Shown here one piece after another: positions 54,599 to 62,942 of a DNA stretch of 64,000 nt. The number at the start of each line of letters is the position of its first letter. The stretch's first letter is position 1. The notes under the pieces are model-generated. The model was not told where the DNA came from. It did not search any database and saw nothing but the letters and a program-made list of their open reading frames with translations. This stretch comes from Methylibium sp. NZG (GTDB taxonomy: Bacteria > Pseudomonadota > Gammaproteobacteria > Burkholderiales > Burkholderiaceae_C). The DNA lies in contig LGRD01000024.1 in NCBI GenBank assembly GCA_001263235.1, forward strand, positions 186,001 to 250,000. The letters are read 5' to 3'. The position numbers and the translations under genes are program-made.

Positions 54599-55948
54599 AT
54601 GTCGACGCTGGACCTTCCGCTTGAGGACGCTTTGCCCGGCGCAGGCGCTGATGCACCGCTGGCCGAGCGCCTGCGGCCTCGCACGCTCGACGAGGTCATC
54701 GGCCAGCGGCACCTGCTGGGGCCTGGCAAGCCGCTGCGCGCGGCCTTCGAGTCGGGCCGGCTGCACTCGATGATCCTGTGGGGCCCGCCCGGCGTGGGCA
54801 AGACCACGCTGGCGCTGCTCGTGGCGCACTCGTTTGCGGCGCAGTTCATCGCGATCTCGGCCGTGCTCGGTGGCGTGAAGGACATCCGAGAAGCGGTCGA
54901 CCGCGCCAAGGTCGCGCAAGCATCGGGCCGTCGCACCGTGGTCTTCGTCGACGAGGTGCATCGCTTCAACAAAGCGCAGCAGGATGCGTTTCTGCCGCAT
55001 GTCGAGTCGGGCCTGTTCACGTTCATCGGAGCGACCACCGAGAACCCGTCTTTCGAGGTGAACTCGGCGTTGTTGTCGCGTGCGACCGTGCACGTGCTCA
55101 AGCCGTTGGGCGATGCAGATCTGCGTGACCTGCTCCAGCGTGCCGGTGCATTGCTGCAAGCGCCGGCGCTGACCGACAGCGCCCTCAGCCGCCTGATCGG
55201 GTATGCCGACGGCGACGCGCGCCGCTTGCTCAACGCGTTCGAGAACCTCGTCGGCATGGCCGGCGCGGTGGCGCAGATCGACGAGGCGCAACTCGAAAAG
55301 TCGCTCGGCGAACAACTGCGCCGCTACGACAAGGGAGGCGAGCAGTTCTACGACACCATCTCCGCGCTGCACAAGGCGGTGCGCGGCAGCGACCCCGATG
55401 CCGCGCTCTACTGGTTCGTGCGCATGCTCGACGGCGGCGTGGACCCGCGCTACGCCGCACGCCGGCTGGTGCGCATGGCCAGCGAGGACATCGGCCTGGC
55501 CGACCCCCGTGCGCTCGCCATGGCGCTCGACGCCGCGCAGACCTACGAACGCCTGGGCTCGCCCGAGGGCGAACTGACCCTGGCTCAGGCGGTGATCTAC
55601 CTGGCGATGGCGCCCAAGAGCAACGCTGTCTACACCGCCTACAAGGCTGTGCGCGCGTTCATCGAACACGACGGCACGCGGCCCGTTCCACTGCATCTGC
55701 GCAACGCGCCGACCCGCCTGATGAACGCGCTGGACTACGGGCGCGACTACCGGTACGCGCACGACGAGGCGGGCGGCTTTGCGGCCGGCGAAGACTACTG
55801 GCCCGACGGCATGAACGCGCCGCGCTTCTACGAGCCGGTCGAGCGCGGCTTGGAGATTCGCATCGGCGAGCGGCTGAAGGAGCTGCGCGCACTCAACGAT
55901 GCGGCACGCACAGCGTCTCCCGCTAAGGCTCCGGCCGAGGACCGCTAG
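54599..55948 (+). CDS. rarA: Replication-associated recombination protein RarA (MgsA)
   Basis: AAA+ ATPase of 449 residues related to clamp-loader subunits, acting at stalled replication forks. The Walker A motif WGPPGVGKTTLALLVA is at about 60, Walker B VVFVDEVHRFNKAQQDAFLP at about 115, and sensor 1 FIGATTENPSFEVNSALLSR at about 142. The C-terminal tetramerisation region contains GGVDPRYAARRLVRMASEDIGLADP. GACAAT stands 7 nt before the ATG and no Shine-Dalgarno is seen. The serS gene that often follows is replaced here by a liv operon. Confidence 0.95.
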   Translation: MSTLDLPLEDALPGAGADAPLAERLRPRTLDEVIGQRHLLGPGKPLRAAFESGRLHSMILWGPPGVGKTTLALLVAHSFAAQFIAISAVLGGVKDIREAVDRAKVAQASGRRTVVFVDEVHRFNKAQQDAFLPHVESGLFTFIGATTENPSFEVNSALLSRATVHVLKPLGDADLRDLLQRAGALLQAPALTDSALSRLIGYADGDARRLLNAFENLVGMAGAVAQIDEAQLEKSLGEQLRRYDKGGEQFYDTISALHKAVRGSDPDAALYWFVRMLDGGVDPRYAARRLVRMASEDIGLADPRALAMALDAAQTYERLGSPEGELTLAQAVIYLAMAPKSNAVYTAYKAVRAFIEHDGTRPVPLHLRNAPTRLMNALDYGRDYRYAHDEAGGFAAGEDYWPDGMNAPRFYEPVERGLEIRIGERLKELRALNDAARTASPAKAPAEDR

Positions 55949-56228
55949 ACCAAGTTCAGCGCGACCGCTCACCTGAAAACCCCGAGCTTTCGACGCTGGG
56001 GGCGAACCTAGAATTCGCACCAAATCTGTTCCCGTCGATGCAGACCGATCGGCTGGGACAGGGAGCGTGGCACGCGGGGTGGCCGGCTTCTTGCTACTGG
56101 AGCGATCAGGCCAGCAGTGCCGAACAACCATCGCCGAACTACCAGCGCCAAACCACTTGCAGACCGCTCGGGCAGCTCGACCCGAAGCCCGGCGGCCTCG
56201 ACACCGACAAAGCAGGAGAGCCTCCCCG

Positions 56229-57152
56229 ATGGACATCTTCATCCAGCAGATCATCAACGGTCTGGTGCTCGGCAGCGTGTACGCGCTGGTCGCGCTGGGC
56301 TACACGATGGTCTACGGCATCATCAACCTCATCAACTTCGCGCACGGCGAGGTGCTGATGGTCGGCGCGTTGACGAGCTGGACCGTGGTGACCGTGATGG
56401 CCGACATGGGCCTGCCGGGCTGGGCATTGATGGTGATCTCGCTGATCGCAGCCATCATCGTGTGCTCGATCCTCAACTTCACGATCGAGAAGGTCGCCTA
56501 CCGGCCGCTGCGCAATGCGCCGCGTCTTGCGCCGCTGATCACCGCGATGGGCATGAGCCTGCTGCTGCAGACGCTGGCCATGATCATCTGGAAGCCGACC
56601 ATCAAGTCGTACCCGATCCTGCTGCCGTCGGAGCCGTTCCACGTGTTCGGCGCCGTCATCAACACGGTGCAGATTCTGATCCTGGTGCTCACAGCCGTCA
56701 CGCTGGCCGGGCTGATGTACCTCGTCAACTACACCAAGCTCGGCCGCGCGATGCGCGCCACGGCCGAGAACCCTCGCGTGGCAGCCCTCATGGGCGTGCG
56801 GCCCGACATGGTCATCTCGGCCACGTTCGTGATCGGTGCGGCACTCGCGGCGCTGGCCGGCGTGATGTACGTGGCCAACTACGGCTCGGCGTCGCACACC
56901 ATGGGCTTCCTGCCGGGCCTCAAGGCGTTCACCGCGGCGGTGTTCGGCGGCATCGGCAACCTGGCCGGCGCGATGGTCGGCGGCGTGCTGCTCGGCTTGA
57001 TCGAGGCGCTCGGCGCTGGCTACATCGGCGCACTCACCGGTGGTGTGCTCGGCAGCCACTACCAGGACATCTTCGCTTTCGTCGTGCTCATTCTCGTGCT
57101 CACGCTGCGGCCGCAGGGTCTGCTCGGCGAGCGTGTGGCGGATCGAGCCTGA
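56229..57152 (+). CDS. livH: Branched-chain amino acid ABC transporter permease LivH
   Basis: Inner-membrane permease of 307 residues with about eight helices, beginning MDIFIQQIINGLVLGSVYALVALGYTMVYGIINLINFAHGE, the LivH hallmark, and carrying the EAA-like loop TAENPRVAALMGV. The start follows AGGAGA. A TAGAAT at 56009-56014 with a poor -35 could be the promoter, leaving a leader of about 210 nt. First gene of a four-gene operon; no periplasmic binding-protein gene precedes or follows it in this window. Confidence 0.95.
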   Translation: MDIFIQQIINGLVLGSVYALVALGYTMVYGIINLINFAHGEVLMVGALTSWTVVTVMADMGLPGWALMVISLIAAIIVCSILNFTIEKVAYRPLRNAPRLAPLITAMGMSLLLQTLAMIIWKPTIKSYPILLPSEPFHVFGAVINTVQILILVLTAVTLAGLMYLVNYTKLGRAMRATAENPRVAALMGVRPDMVISATFVIGAALAALAGVMYVANYGSASHTMGFLPGLKAFTAAVFGGIGNLAGAMVGGVLLGLIEALGAGYIGALTGGVLGSHYQDIFAFVVLILVLTLRPQGLLGERVADRA

Positions 57153-57171
57153 AGGCAGCGGAGGCATCACC

Positions 57172-58284
57172 ATGAATGGCAACAAGACCGCAACCTACAT
57201 CCTGGCCGGCGTCGGGCTGCTCATCCTGCCGCTGGTCGCGCAGCAATTCGGCAACGCCTGGGTGCGCATCATCGACGTGGCGCTGCTGTACGTGCTGCTG
57301 GCGCTGGGCTTGAACATCGTCGTCGGCTATGCCGGCTTGCTCGACCTGGGCTACGTGGCGTTCTACGCGGTAGGCGCCTACATGTTTGGGCTGATGGCCA
57401 GCCCGCACCTGTTCGACACCTTCCCCGCAGTCGCGGCGGCGTTCCCGAACGGCTTGCACACGCCCATCTGGCTGGTGATCCCGTTAGGCGCCGCGCTGGC
57501 CGGGCTGTTCGGGGTGCTGCTGGGGGCGCCGACACTGAGGCTGCGCGGCGACTACCTCGCGATCGTCACGCTCGGCTTCGGCGAGATCATCCGCGTGTTC
57601 ATGAACAACCTCGACCACCCGGTGAACATCACCAACGGTCCCAAAGGTCTGGCGCAGATCGACTCACTGGTGCTGCCCATCGTCAACTACGACCTGGGCA
57701 AAAAGGGTTCGCTGTTCGGAATGGAGATCCCGTCGGTCACCAACTACTACTACCTTTTCCTTGCGCTGGTGATCATCAGCGTCGTCATCTGTTATCGGCT
57801 TGAGCTCAGCCGCATCGGCCGTGCCTGGATGGCGATCCGCGAAGACGAGATCGCCGCCAAGGCCATGGGCATCAACACCCGCAACATGAAGCTGCTGGCC
57901 TTCGGCATGGGCGCCACCTTCGGCGGCGTCTCGGGCGTGATGTTCGCGACCTTTCAGGGCTTCATCTCGCCCGAGTCGTTCAGCCTGCAGGAGTCGGTGA
58001 TGATCGTTGCGATGGTGGTGTTGGGCGGCATCGGCCACATTCCGGGGGTGATCGTCGGCGCGCTGCTGCTGGCGGCACTGCCCGAAGTGCTGCGCTACGT
58101 GGCCGGCCCGCTGCAGGCCATGACCGACGGTCGGCTCGACGCGTCGATCCTGCGCCAACTGCTGGTGGCGCTGGCGATGATCGGCATCATGTTGGCGCGC
58201 CCTCGTGGCCTGTGGCCTTCGCCAGAGCATGGCAAGGCGGCGCCCGCGCCCGCGTCGCCTGCGGTTGCGCCGGCTTCGAAGTAG
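57172..58284 (+). CDS. livM: Branched-chain amino acid ABC transporter permease LivM
   Basis: Second permease subunit of 370 residues, with LYVLLALGLNIVVGYAGLLDLGYVAFYAVGAY and the long insertion before the EAA loop (IREDEIAAKAMGINTRNMKLLAFGMGATFGGVSG). The C-terminal Ala/Pro tail (SPEHGKAAPAPASPAVAPASK) is dispensable-looking. It starts 19 nt after livH with GGAGG upstream. Confidence 0.95.
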   Translation: MNGNKTATYILAGVGLLILPLVAQQFGNAWVRIIDVALLYVLLALGLNIVVGYAGLLDLGYVAFYAVGAYMFGLMASPHLFDTFPAVAAAFPNGLHTPIWLVIPLGAALAGLFGVLLGAPTLRLRGDYLAIVTLGFGEIIRVFMNNLDHPVNITNGPKGLAQIDSLVLPIVNYDLGKKGSLFGMEIPSVTNYYYLFLALVIISVVICYRLELSRIGRAWMAIREDEIAAKAMGINTRNMKLLAFGMGATFGGVSGVMFATFQGFISPESFSLQESVMIVAMVVLGGIGHIPGVIVGALLLAALPEVLRYVAGPLQAMTDGRLDASILRQLLVALAMIGIMLARPRGLWPSPEHGKAAPAPASPAVAPASK

Positions 58285-58294
58285 GGAGCCGACG

Positions 58295-59071
58295 ATGGGT
58301 GAAACTGTTCTCAAGGTGGCGGGCGTTTCCAAGCGCTTCGGTGGGTTGCAGGCGCTGTCCGACGTCGGCATCACGATCGAGCGGGGCCAGGTCTACGGCT
58401 TGATCGGCCCCAACGGTGCGGGCAAGACGACCTTCTTCAACGTGCTGACCGGTCTGTACACACCCGACTCGGGCACGTTCGAGCTGGGCGGCTCGCCGTA
58501 CAAGCCGACGGCGGTGCACGAGGTGGCCAAGGCCGGCATCGCGCGCACGTTCCAGAACATCCGCCTGTTCGCTGAGATGACTGCGCTCGAGAACGTGATG
58601 GTCGGCCGGCACGTGCGCACCGGCTCGGGCTTGCTGGGCGCGATCTTCCGCACCGCGCGCTTCAAGTCTGAAGAGGGGCAAATAGCCAAACGCGCGCAGG
58701 AGCTGCTCGACTATGTCGGCATCGGCCGCTTTGCAGAGTACAAGGCGCGCACGCTGAGTTACGGCGACCAGCGGCGGCTCGAGATTGCGCGGGCCCTGGC
58801 CACCGACCCCAAGCTGATTGCGCTCGACGAACCCGCCGCCGGCATGAACGCGACCGAGAAGGTGGTGCTGCGCGAGTTGATCGACACCATCCGCAAAGAC
58901 GGCCGCACGATTTTGCTGATCGAACACGACGTGAAGCTGGTGATGGGCCTGTGCGACCGGGTGACGGTGCTCGACTACGGCAAGCAGATCGCCGAAGGTA
59001 CGTCCGCCGAGGTGCAGCGCAACGAGAAGGTGATCGAGGCCTACCTGGGCGCCGGCCACAAGGCGCATTGA
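58295..59071 (+). CDS. livG: Branched-chain amino acid ABC transporter ATP-binding protein LivG
   Basis: ABC ATPase of 258 residues. Walker A is GPNGAGKTT (about 38-46), the signature region LSYGDQRRLEIARAL (about 150), and Walker B LIALDEPAAGMNATE followed by the switch His in LLIEHDVKLVMGL. The ARTFQNIRLFAEMTALENVMVG motif is typical of LivG. It starts 10 nt after livM. Confidence 0.95.
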   Translation: MGETVLKVAGVSKRFGGLQALSDVGITIERGQVYGLIGPNGAGKTTFFNVLTGLYTPDSGTFELGGSPYKPTAVHEVAKAGIARTFQNIRLFAEMTALENVMVGRHVRTGSGLLGAIFRTARFKSEEGQIAKRAQELLDYVGIGRFAEYKARTLSYGDQRRLEIARALATDPKLIALDEPAAGMNATEKVVLRELIDTIRKDGRTILLIEHDVKLVMGLCDRVTVLDYGKQIAEGTSAEVQRNEKVIEAYLGAGHKAH

Positions 59072-59090
59072 AGACCACTGGAGCAATCAC

Positions 59091-59804
59091 ATGGCAAACA
59101 CGATGCTCAAGGTCAGCGGCCTGAAGGTCGCCTACGGTGGAATCCAGGCCGTCAAGGGTGTGTCGTTCGAGGTCAACGAAGGTGAACTCGTCAGCCTGAT
59201 CGGCGCCAACGGCGCGGGCAAGACCACCACGCTGAAGGCCGTCACCGGCACGCAACCGGCGGCGGCCGGCGAGATTCAGTTCCTCGGCCGCAACATCAAG
59301 GGCCAAGGCCCTTGGGACCTGGTCAAGCAGGGCTTGGTGATGGTGCCCGAAGGCCGCGGCACCTTCACGCGAATGACGATCACCGAAAACCTGCAGATGG
59401 GCGCGTTCATCCGCGAGGACAACGAGGTCGAGGCCGACATCGAAAAGGTGTTCGCGATCTTCCCGCGCCTGAAGGAGCGCCGCAACCAGTTGGCCGGCAC
59501 CATGTCCGGCGGCGAGCAGCAGATGCTCGCGATGGGTCGCGCGCTGATGGCCAAGCCGAAGGTGCTGCTGCTCGACGAGCCGTCGATGGGCCTCTCGCCC
59601 ATCATGGTCGACAAGATCTTCGAGGTGGTGAACGACATCCACCAGCGCGGCACCACGGTGCTGCTGGTCGAGCAGAACGCGAGCCGCGCGCTGCAACTCG
59701 CCACGCGCGGCTACGTGATGGACTCCGGCGAGGTCACGATGAGCGGCGAGGCCAAGGCGCTGCTGAACGACCCGAAGGTGCGCGCGGCTTACCTCGGCGA
59801 GTGA
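59091..59804 (+). CDS. livF: Branched-chain amino acid ABC transporter ATP-binding protein LivF
   Basis: Second ABC ATPase, 237 residues. Walker A is GANGAGKTTTLKAVTG (about 37), the signature MSGGEQQMLAMGRALM, Walker B VLLLDEPSMGLSPIMVD and switch VEQNASRAL (Gln-Asn in place of His-Asp, as in LivF). The PEGRGTFTRMTITENLQMGAF block is characteristic. It lies 19 nt after livG and ends the operon. Confidence 0.95.
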   Translation: MANTMLKVSGLKVAYGGIQAVKGVSFEVNEGELVSLIGANGAGKTTTLKAVTGTQPAAAGEIQFLGRNIKGQGPWDLVKQGLVMVPEGRGTFTRMTITENLQMGAFIREDNEVEADIEKVFAIFPRLKERRNQLAGTMSGGEQQMLAMGRALMAKPKVLLLDEPSMGLSPIMVDKIFEVVNDIHQRGTTVLLVEQNASRALQLATRGYVMDSGEVTMSGEAKALLNDPKVRAAYLGE

Positions 59805-59913
59805 ACTCGCGGCTGGGCACGCGGCTGGCCCGTTAGGCGGCAGCTGGCGCCTTCGTCGGCAGAGCACCCCGGTGTCAAGTGGCGACCTGCATCGGGTGAT
59901 AAAGTCGATTCGG

Positions 59914-60984
59914 ATGAACCGCCGTTCCGACTCGCCGCTTGCGGTGCCAACTGACCCTAGCGCCGACCCGACGCCGCTGCACTTCTACCGCCTGCCGCTC
60001 GGCGACGTGGCATCGCTGCCCGGCGCGATGCTCGGCGCGCGGCTGCTGACGCCCGCCACCCTGCCTCTGCCGACCGCTGCAGGCTCGCCGGTGCAGCCGG
60101 TGTACGCCGAGTTGCTCACGCCCACCGCACCGACGCTGGATGCCTGGTTCACACCGGGCCACGTGACGACCTCGCAGCACGGTTGCGTACACATCGTCAG
60201 CGACGGCCACTGGCTGCATGGCAGCGCCCGGCTCGACCCCGCACAGAGTGAAGGCGGGCTCGAGCACGCGGCCTGGCGCATCTACGCCGACGTGTTCGCA
60301 GCGCTGGCACAGCACACCAGCCCCCACTTGCTGCGCCTGTGGAACTACGTGCCCGGCATCAACGACCATGGCGACGGGCTGGAGCATTACCGCCACTTCA
60401 ACGTCGGGCGACAGCGCGCGTTCCTCGACGCCGGTCGAAGCGCTTTCGAAGGCTCGCCCGCCGCCTGCGCGGTGGGCACGGCGGGGAAGGAACTGCAGGT
60501 GTTCTTCCTGGCCGGCGCCAGCGCGCCGCTGGCGATCGAGAACCCGCGCCAGGTCAGCGCCTACCACTACCCCACGCAGTACGGCCCGCGCAGCCCCACG
60601 TTCTCGCGTGCAGCGCTGGCCGGCGTGGGCGGCGGGCGGCGGGCGCTGTTCATCTCCGGCACGGCGAGCATCGAGGGGCATGCGTCGATGCATGTGGGCG
60701 ATGTGCGCAAGCAGACCGAGGAGACCCTGCTCAACATCACCGCGTTGCTCGATGCGGCACAGCAAAAGGCGCAAGTGTCGGTGCCGATCGAGTCGCTGAG
60801 CTGCACGGTGTACCTGCGCCACCGCGAAGACCTGCCCGCCGTGCTCGACGTGCTGCACCAGCGCCTCGGCCCGCACAGCCACGCCGTGCGCACGGCGGTC
60901 GTGTTGCTGGCCGACATCTGCCGGGCCGACCTGCTGGTCGAGATCGAAGCGCACGCCATCGTGCCGGTGGAAGGCGGCCAATGA
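59914..60984 (+). CDS. Chorismatase / 3-hydroxybenzoate synthase-like protein (XanB2/FkbO/Hyg5 family)
   Basis: The 356-residue enzyme is of the family that hydrolyses chorismate to hydroxybenzoates or dihydroxycyclohexadiene acid. Diagnostic stretches are LLRLWNYVPGINDHGDGLEHYRHFNVGRQRAF (about 135-165), AIENPRQVSAYHYPTQYGPRSPTFSRA (about 215) and FISGTASIEGHASMHVGDVRKQTEETLLNI (about 250), with a RidA-like C-terminal fold. In Xanthomonas XanB2 supplies 3-HBA for xanthomonadin and 4-HBA for ubiquinone. The start ATG is favoured over a GTG 42 nt upstream. The next gene overlaps by ATGA. Confidence 0.85.
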   Translation: MNRRSDSPLAVPTDPSADPTPLHFYRLPLGDVASLPGAMLGARLLTPATLPLPTAAGSPVQPVYAELLTPTAPTLDAWFTPGHVTTSQHGCVHIVSDGHWLHGSARLDPAQSEGGLEHAAWRIYADVFAALAQHTSPHLLRLWNYVPGINDHGDGLEHYRHFNVGRQRAFLDAGRSAFEGSPAACAVGTAGKELQVFFLAGASAPLAIENPRQVSAYHYPTQYGPRSPTFSRAALAGVGGGRRALFISGTASIEGHASMHVGDVRKQTEETLLNITALLDAAQQKAQVSVPIESLSCTVYLRHREDLPAVLDVLHQRLGPHSHAVRTAVVLLADICRADLLVEIEAHAIVPVEGGQ

Positions 60985-61970
60985 CGTTGTCGATGGCGTG
61001 GCCCACGGAGCGAGCCACGCTGCGGTGGGCGCGGCTTCGCCCCATGTTCGCGGCGTGGTCGTTGCTGATGCTGCAAGCCGGCCAATCCGCACAGGCCGAC
61101 GTGCCGCCCAAGCTCGATGCCACCCTGCCGCCTGCGGGCGAACAGCCGGCCGCCAACGCGCTGCCCGCTGGCCTGGACAGCGCCTTGAAGCCCAAGGCCC
61201 CCGGCACGGTGATGCGCCCGCTCTGGGAAATCGGCCTCGGCGTCGGCGCCCTGCGCCTGCCCGACTACCGCGGCTCCGATGAAAGCAGCACACGCTGGTT
61301 TCCGGTGCCGTACGCCGTCTACCGCGGCAAGTGGCTGCGCGCCGACCGCGAGGGCGCGCGCGCCGTGTTGCTCGATGCGCAAGCGGTCGAGATCGACCTG
61401 AGCGTGGCCGCGTCGCCCCCCACGCGCAGCCGCAACAACGCTGCACGCGCAGGCATGCCCGACCTGAAGGCCACGCTCGAATTCGGGCCCAACGCCAACC
61501 TCACGCTGTGGCGCTCGGCCGAGCACAAGGCCAAGCTCGACCTGCGGCTGCCGCTGCGCGCCGCGTTCTCGGTGCAGCGCTCGCCCGAGTCGGTCGGCGT
61601 CACCTTTGCGCCCAACCTGAACCTGGATCTGACGGACGTTGCGGGCGGCTGGAACGTCGGCCTGCTCGGCGGCCCAGTGTTCGCCGACCGGCGCTACAAC
61701 CAACGGCTTTACGGCGTCGACGCGGCCCTTGCCACACCGCAGCGCAGCGCCTACCGGGCCGGCGGCGGCTATGCCGGCTGGCAGACGCTGGCAGCGGTGT
61801 CGCGACGCTTCGACGGCATGTTCTTCGGCGCGTTCGTGCGGCACGACAGCCTGCGCGGCGCGGTGTTTGCCGACAGCCCGCTGGTGCGGCGAGACAGCAG
61901 CCTGATGTTCGGCTTCGCCATGTCGTGGGTGCTCGGCACGTCCAGCGAGATGGTGGCCACGACCGACTGA
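60981..61970 (+). CDS. MipA/OmpV family outer-membrane protein
   Basis: The 329-residue precursor has a long signal region (cleavage after GQSAQA, about residue 39), then an outer-membrane beta-barrel of the MipA/OmpV type: WEIGLGVGALRLPDYRGSDESSTRWFPVPYAVYRGKWLRADREGARA near the N-terminus, and FAMSWVLGTSSEMVATTD at the end. MipA-type proteins scaffold murein hydrolases or act as porin-like proteins. It overlaps the chorismatase (ATGA) and the glycosyltransferase (1 nt), so the three genes are translationally coupled. Confidence 0.83.
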   Translation: MTLSMAWPTERATLRWARLRPMFAAWSLLMLQAGQSAQADVPPKLDATLPPAGEQPAANALPAGLDSALKPKAPGTVMRPLWEIGLGVGALRLPDYRGSDESSTRWFPVPYAVYRGKWLRADREGARAVLLDAQAVEIDLSVAASPPTRSRNNAARAGMPDLKATLEFGPNANLTLWRSAEHKAKLDLRLPLRAAFSVQRSPESVGVTFAPNLNLDLTDVAGGWNVGLLGGPVFADRRYNQRLYGVDAALATPQRSAYRAGGGYAGWQTLAAVSRRFDGMFFGAFVRHDSLRGAVFADSPLVRRDSSLMFGFAMSWVLGTSSEMVATTD

Positions 61971-62746
61971 TGAACGGCAGCGCGACCCACCTCGTCCTGA
62001 TCCCCAGCTACAACACCGGCGCGACGGTTTACCAGACCGTGCGCGACGCGCGCGCCCACTGGTCGCCGGTGTGGGTGGTGGTGGACGGCAGCACCGACGG
62101 CACGGCGCAAGGCCTGCTTGCGATGGCTGCGACTGACCCCGGCCTGCGCGTCTTTGTGCTGCCCGAGAACCAGGGCAAGGGCGCGGCCGTGCTGCACGGC
62201 CTGCAGGCGGCGCACCAGGCGGGCTTCACCCACGTGCTGACGATGGACTCCGACGGCCAGCACCCGGCGCCGCTGATCGACGCCTTCATGCGCGAGTCGC
62301 AACGCCGGCCCAGCGCGATGGTGCTGGGCAAGCCGGTGTTCGACGCCTCGGCGCCGCTCTTGCGCGTGCGCGGGCGGAAGGTGTCGAACGGGTGGACGAA
62401 CCTCGAGACGCTCGGCGCCGGCATCGGCGATTCGCTCTACGGCTTTCGCGTCTACCCGGTGGCCCCATTGATCGCCGTGATGCAAGGCCAGCGCTGGATG
62501 CGGCGCTTCGACTTCGATACCGAAGCCGTCGTGCGCCTCGCCTGGCGCGGCGTGACGCCGGTCAACCTGCCCGCGCCGGTCAAGTACCTCACCGTCGGCG
62601 AGGGTGGCGTTTCGCACTTCCGCTACGGGCGCGACAACCTGCTGCTGACGTGGATGCACCTGCGCCTGATGCTTGAGTTCGTGCTGCGGCTGCCGGTGTT
62701 GCTGTGGCGGCGCTGGACCGGGCGGCCGCCGTTCGATCGCCCTTGA
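61970..62746 (+). CDS. Family 2 glycosyltransferase (xanthomonadin/aryl-polyene cluster type)
   Basis: The 258-residue GT-A fold enzyme has the nucleotide-sugar strand LVLIPSYNTG, VWVVVDGSTDGTA, the acceptor loop NQGKGAAVLHGL and the DXD-type motif MDSDGQHP (about 95). The last 40 residues include a hydrophobic helix (LMLEFVLRLPVLLW), probably membrane-associated. The combination of RVRGRKVSNGWTNLETLGAGIGDSLYGFRVYP and GGVSHFRYGRDNLLLTWMHLRL resembles glycosyltransferases of xanthomonadin-like and aryl-polyene pigment loci, from memory. It overlaps the MipA gene as TGATG. Confidence 0.85.
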   Translation: MNGSATHLVLIPSYNTGATVYQTVRDARAHWSPVWVVVDGSTDGTAQGLLAMAATDPGLRVFVLPENQGKGAAVLHGLQAAHQAGFTHVLTMDSDGQHPAPLIDAFMRESQRRPSAMVLGKPVFDASAPLLRVRGRKVSNGWTNLETLGAGIGDSLYGFRVYPVAPLIAVMQGQRWMRRFDFDTEAVVRLAWRGVTPVNLPAPVKYLTVGEGGVSHFRYGRDNLLLTWMHLRLMLEFVLRLPVLLWRRWTGRPPFDRP

Positions 62747-62756
62747 ATGGGGTGAC

Positions 62757-62784
62757 CGCAGTGCGCAGTGCGCAGTGCGCAGTG
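62757..62784. repeat. Four 7-bp tandem repeats
   Basis: CGCAGTG repeated four times in the 196-bp gap between the glycosyltransferase and the lipoprotein gene, followed by a fifth degenerate copy (CGCGGTC). Simple repeat of a kind prone to slippage; no coding role. Confidence 0.9.
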
Positions 62785-62942
62785 CGCGGTCTGCACGGTG
62801 CCATCCGCGAGGCGCCAACTGCGAGGCCGCGGCGTGGTGCAGGCTTTGTTCTCCCGCTTTCTGGCTTGCCTGAGTGATTTGCACAGGATCGGTGCCCTGC
62901 GCTGGTGTATGGTTCCGCCGTCGCTGAATGGAGCCCTTCCGC

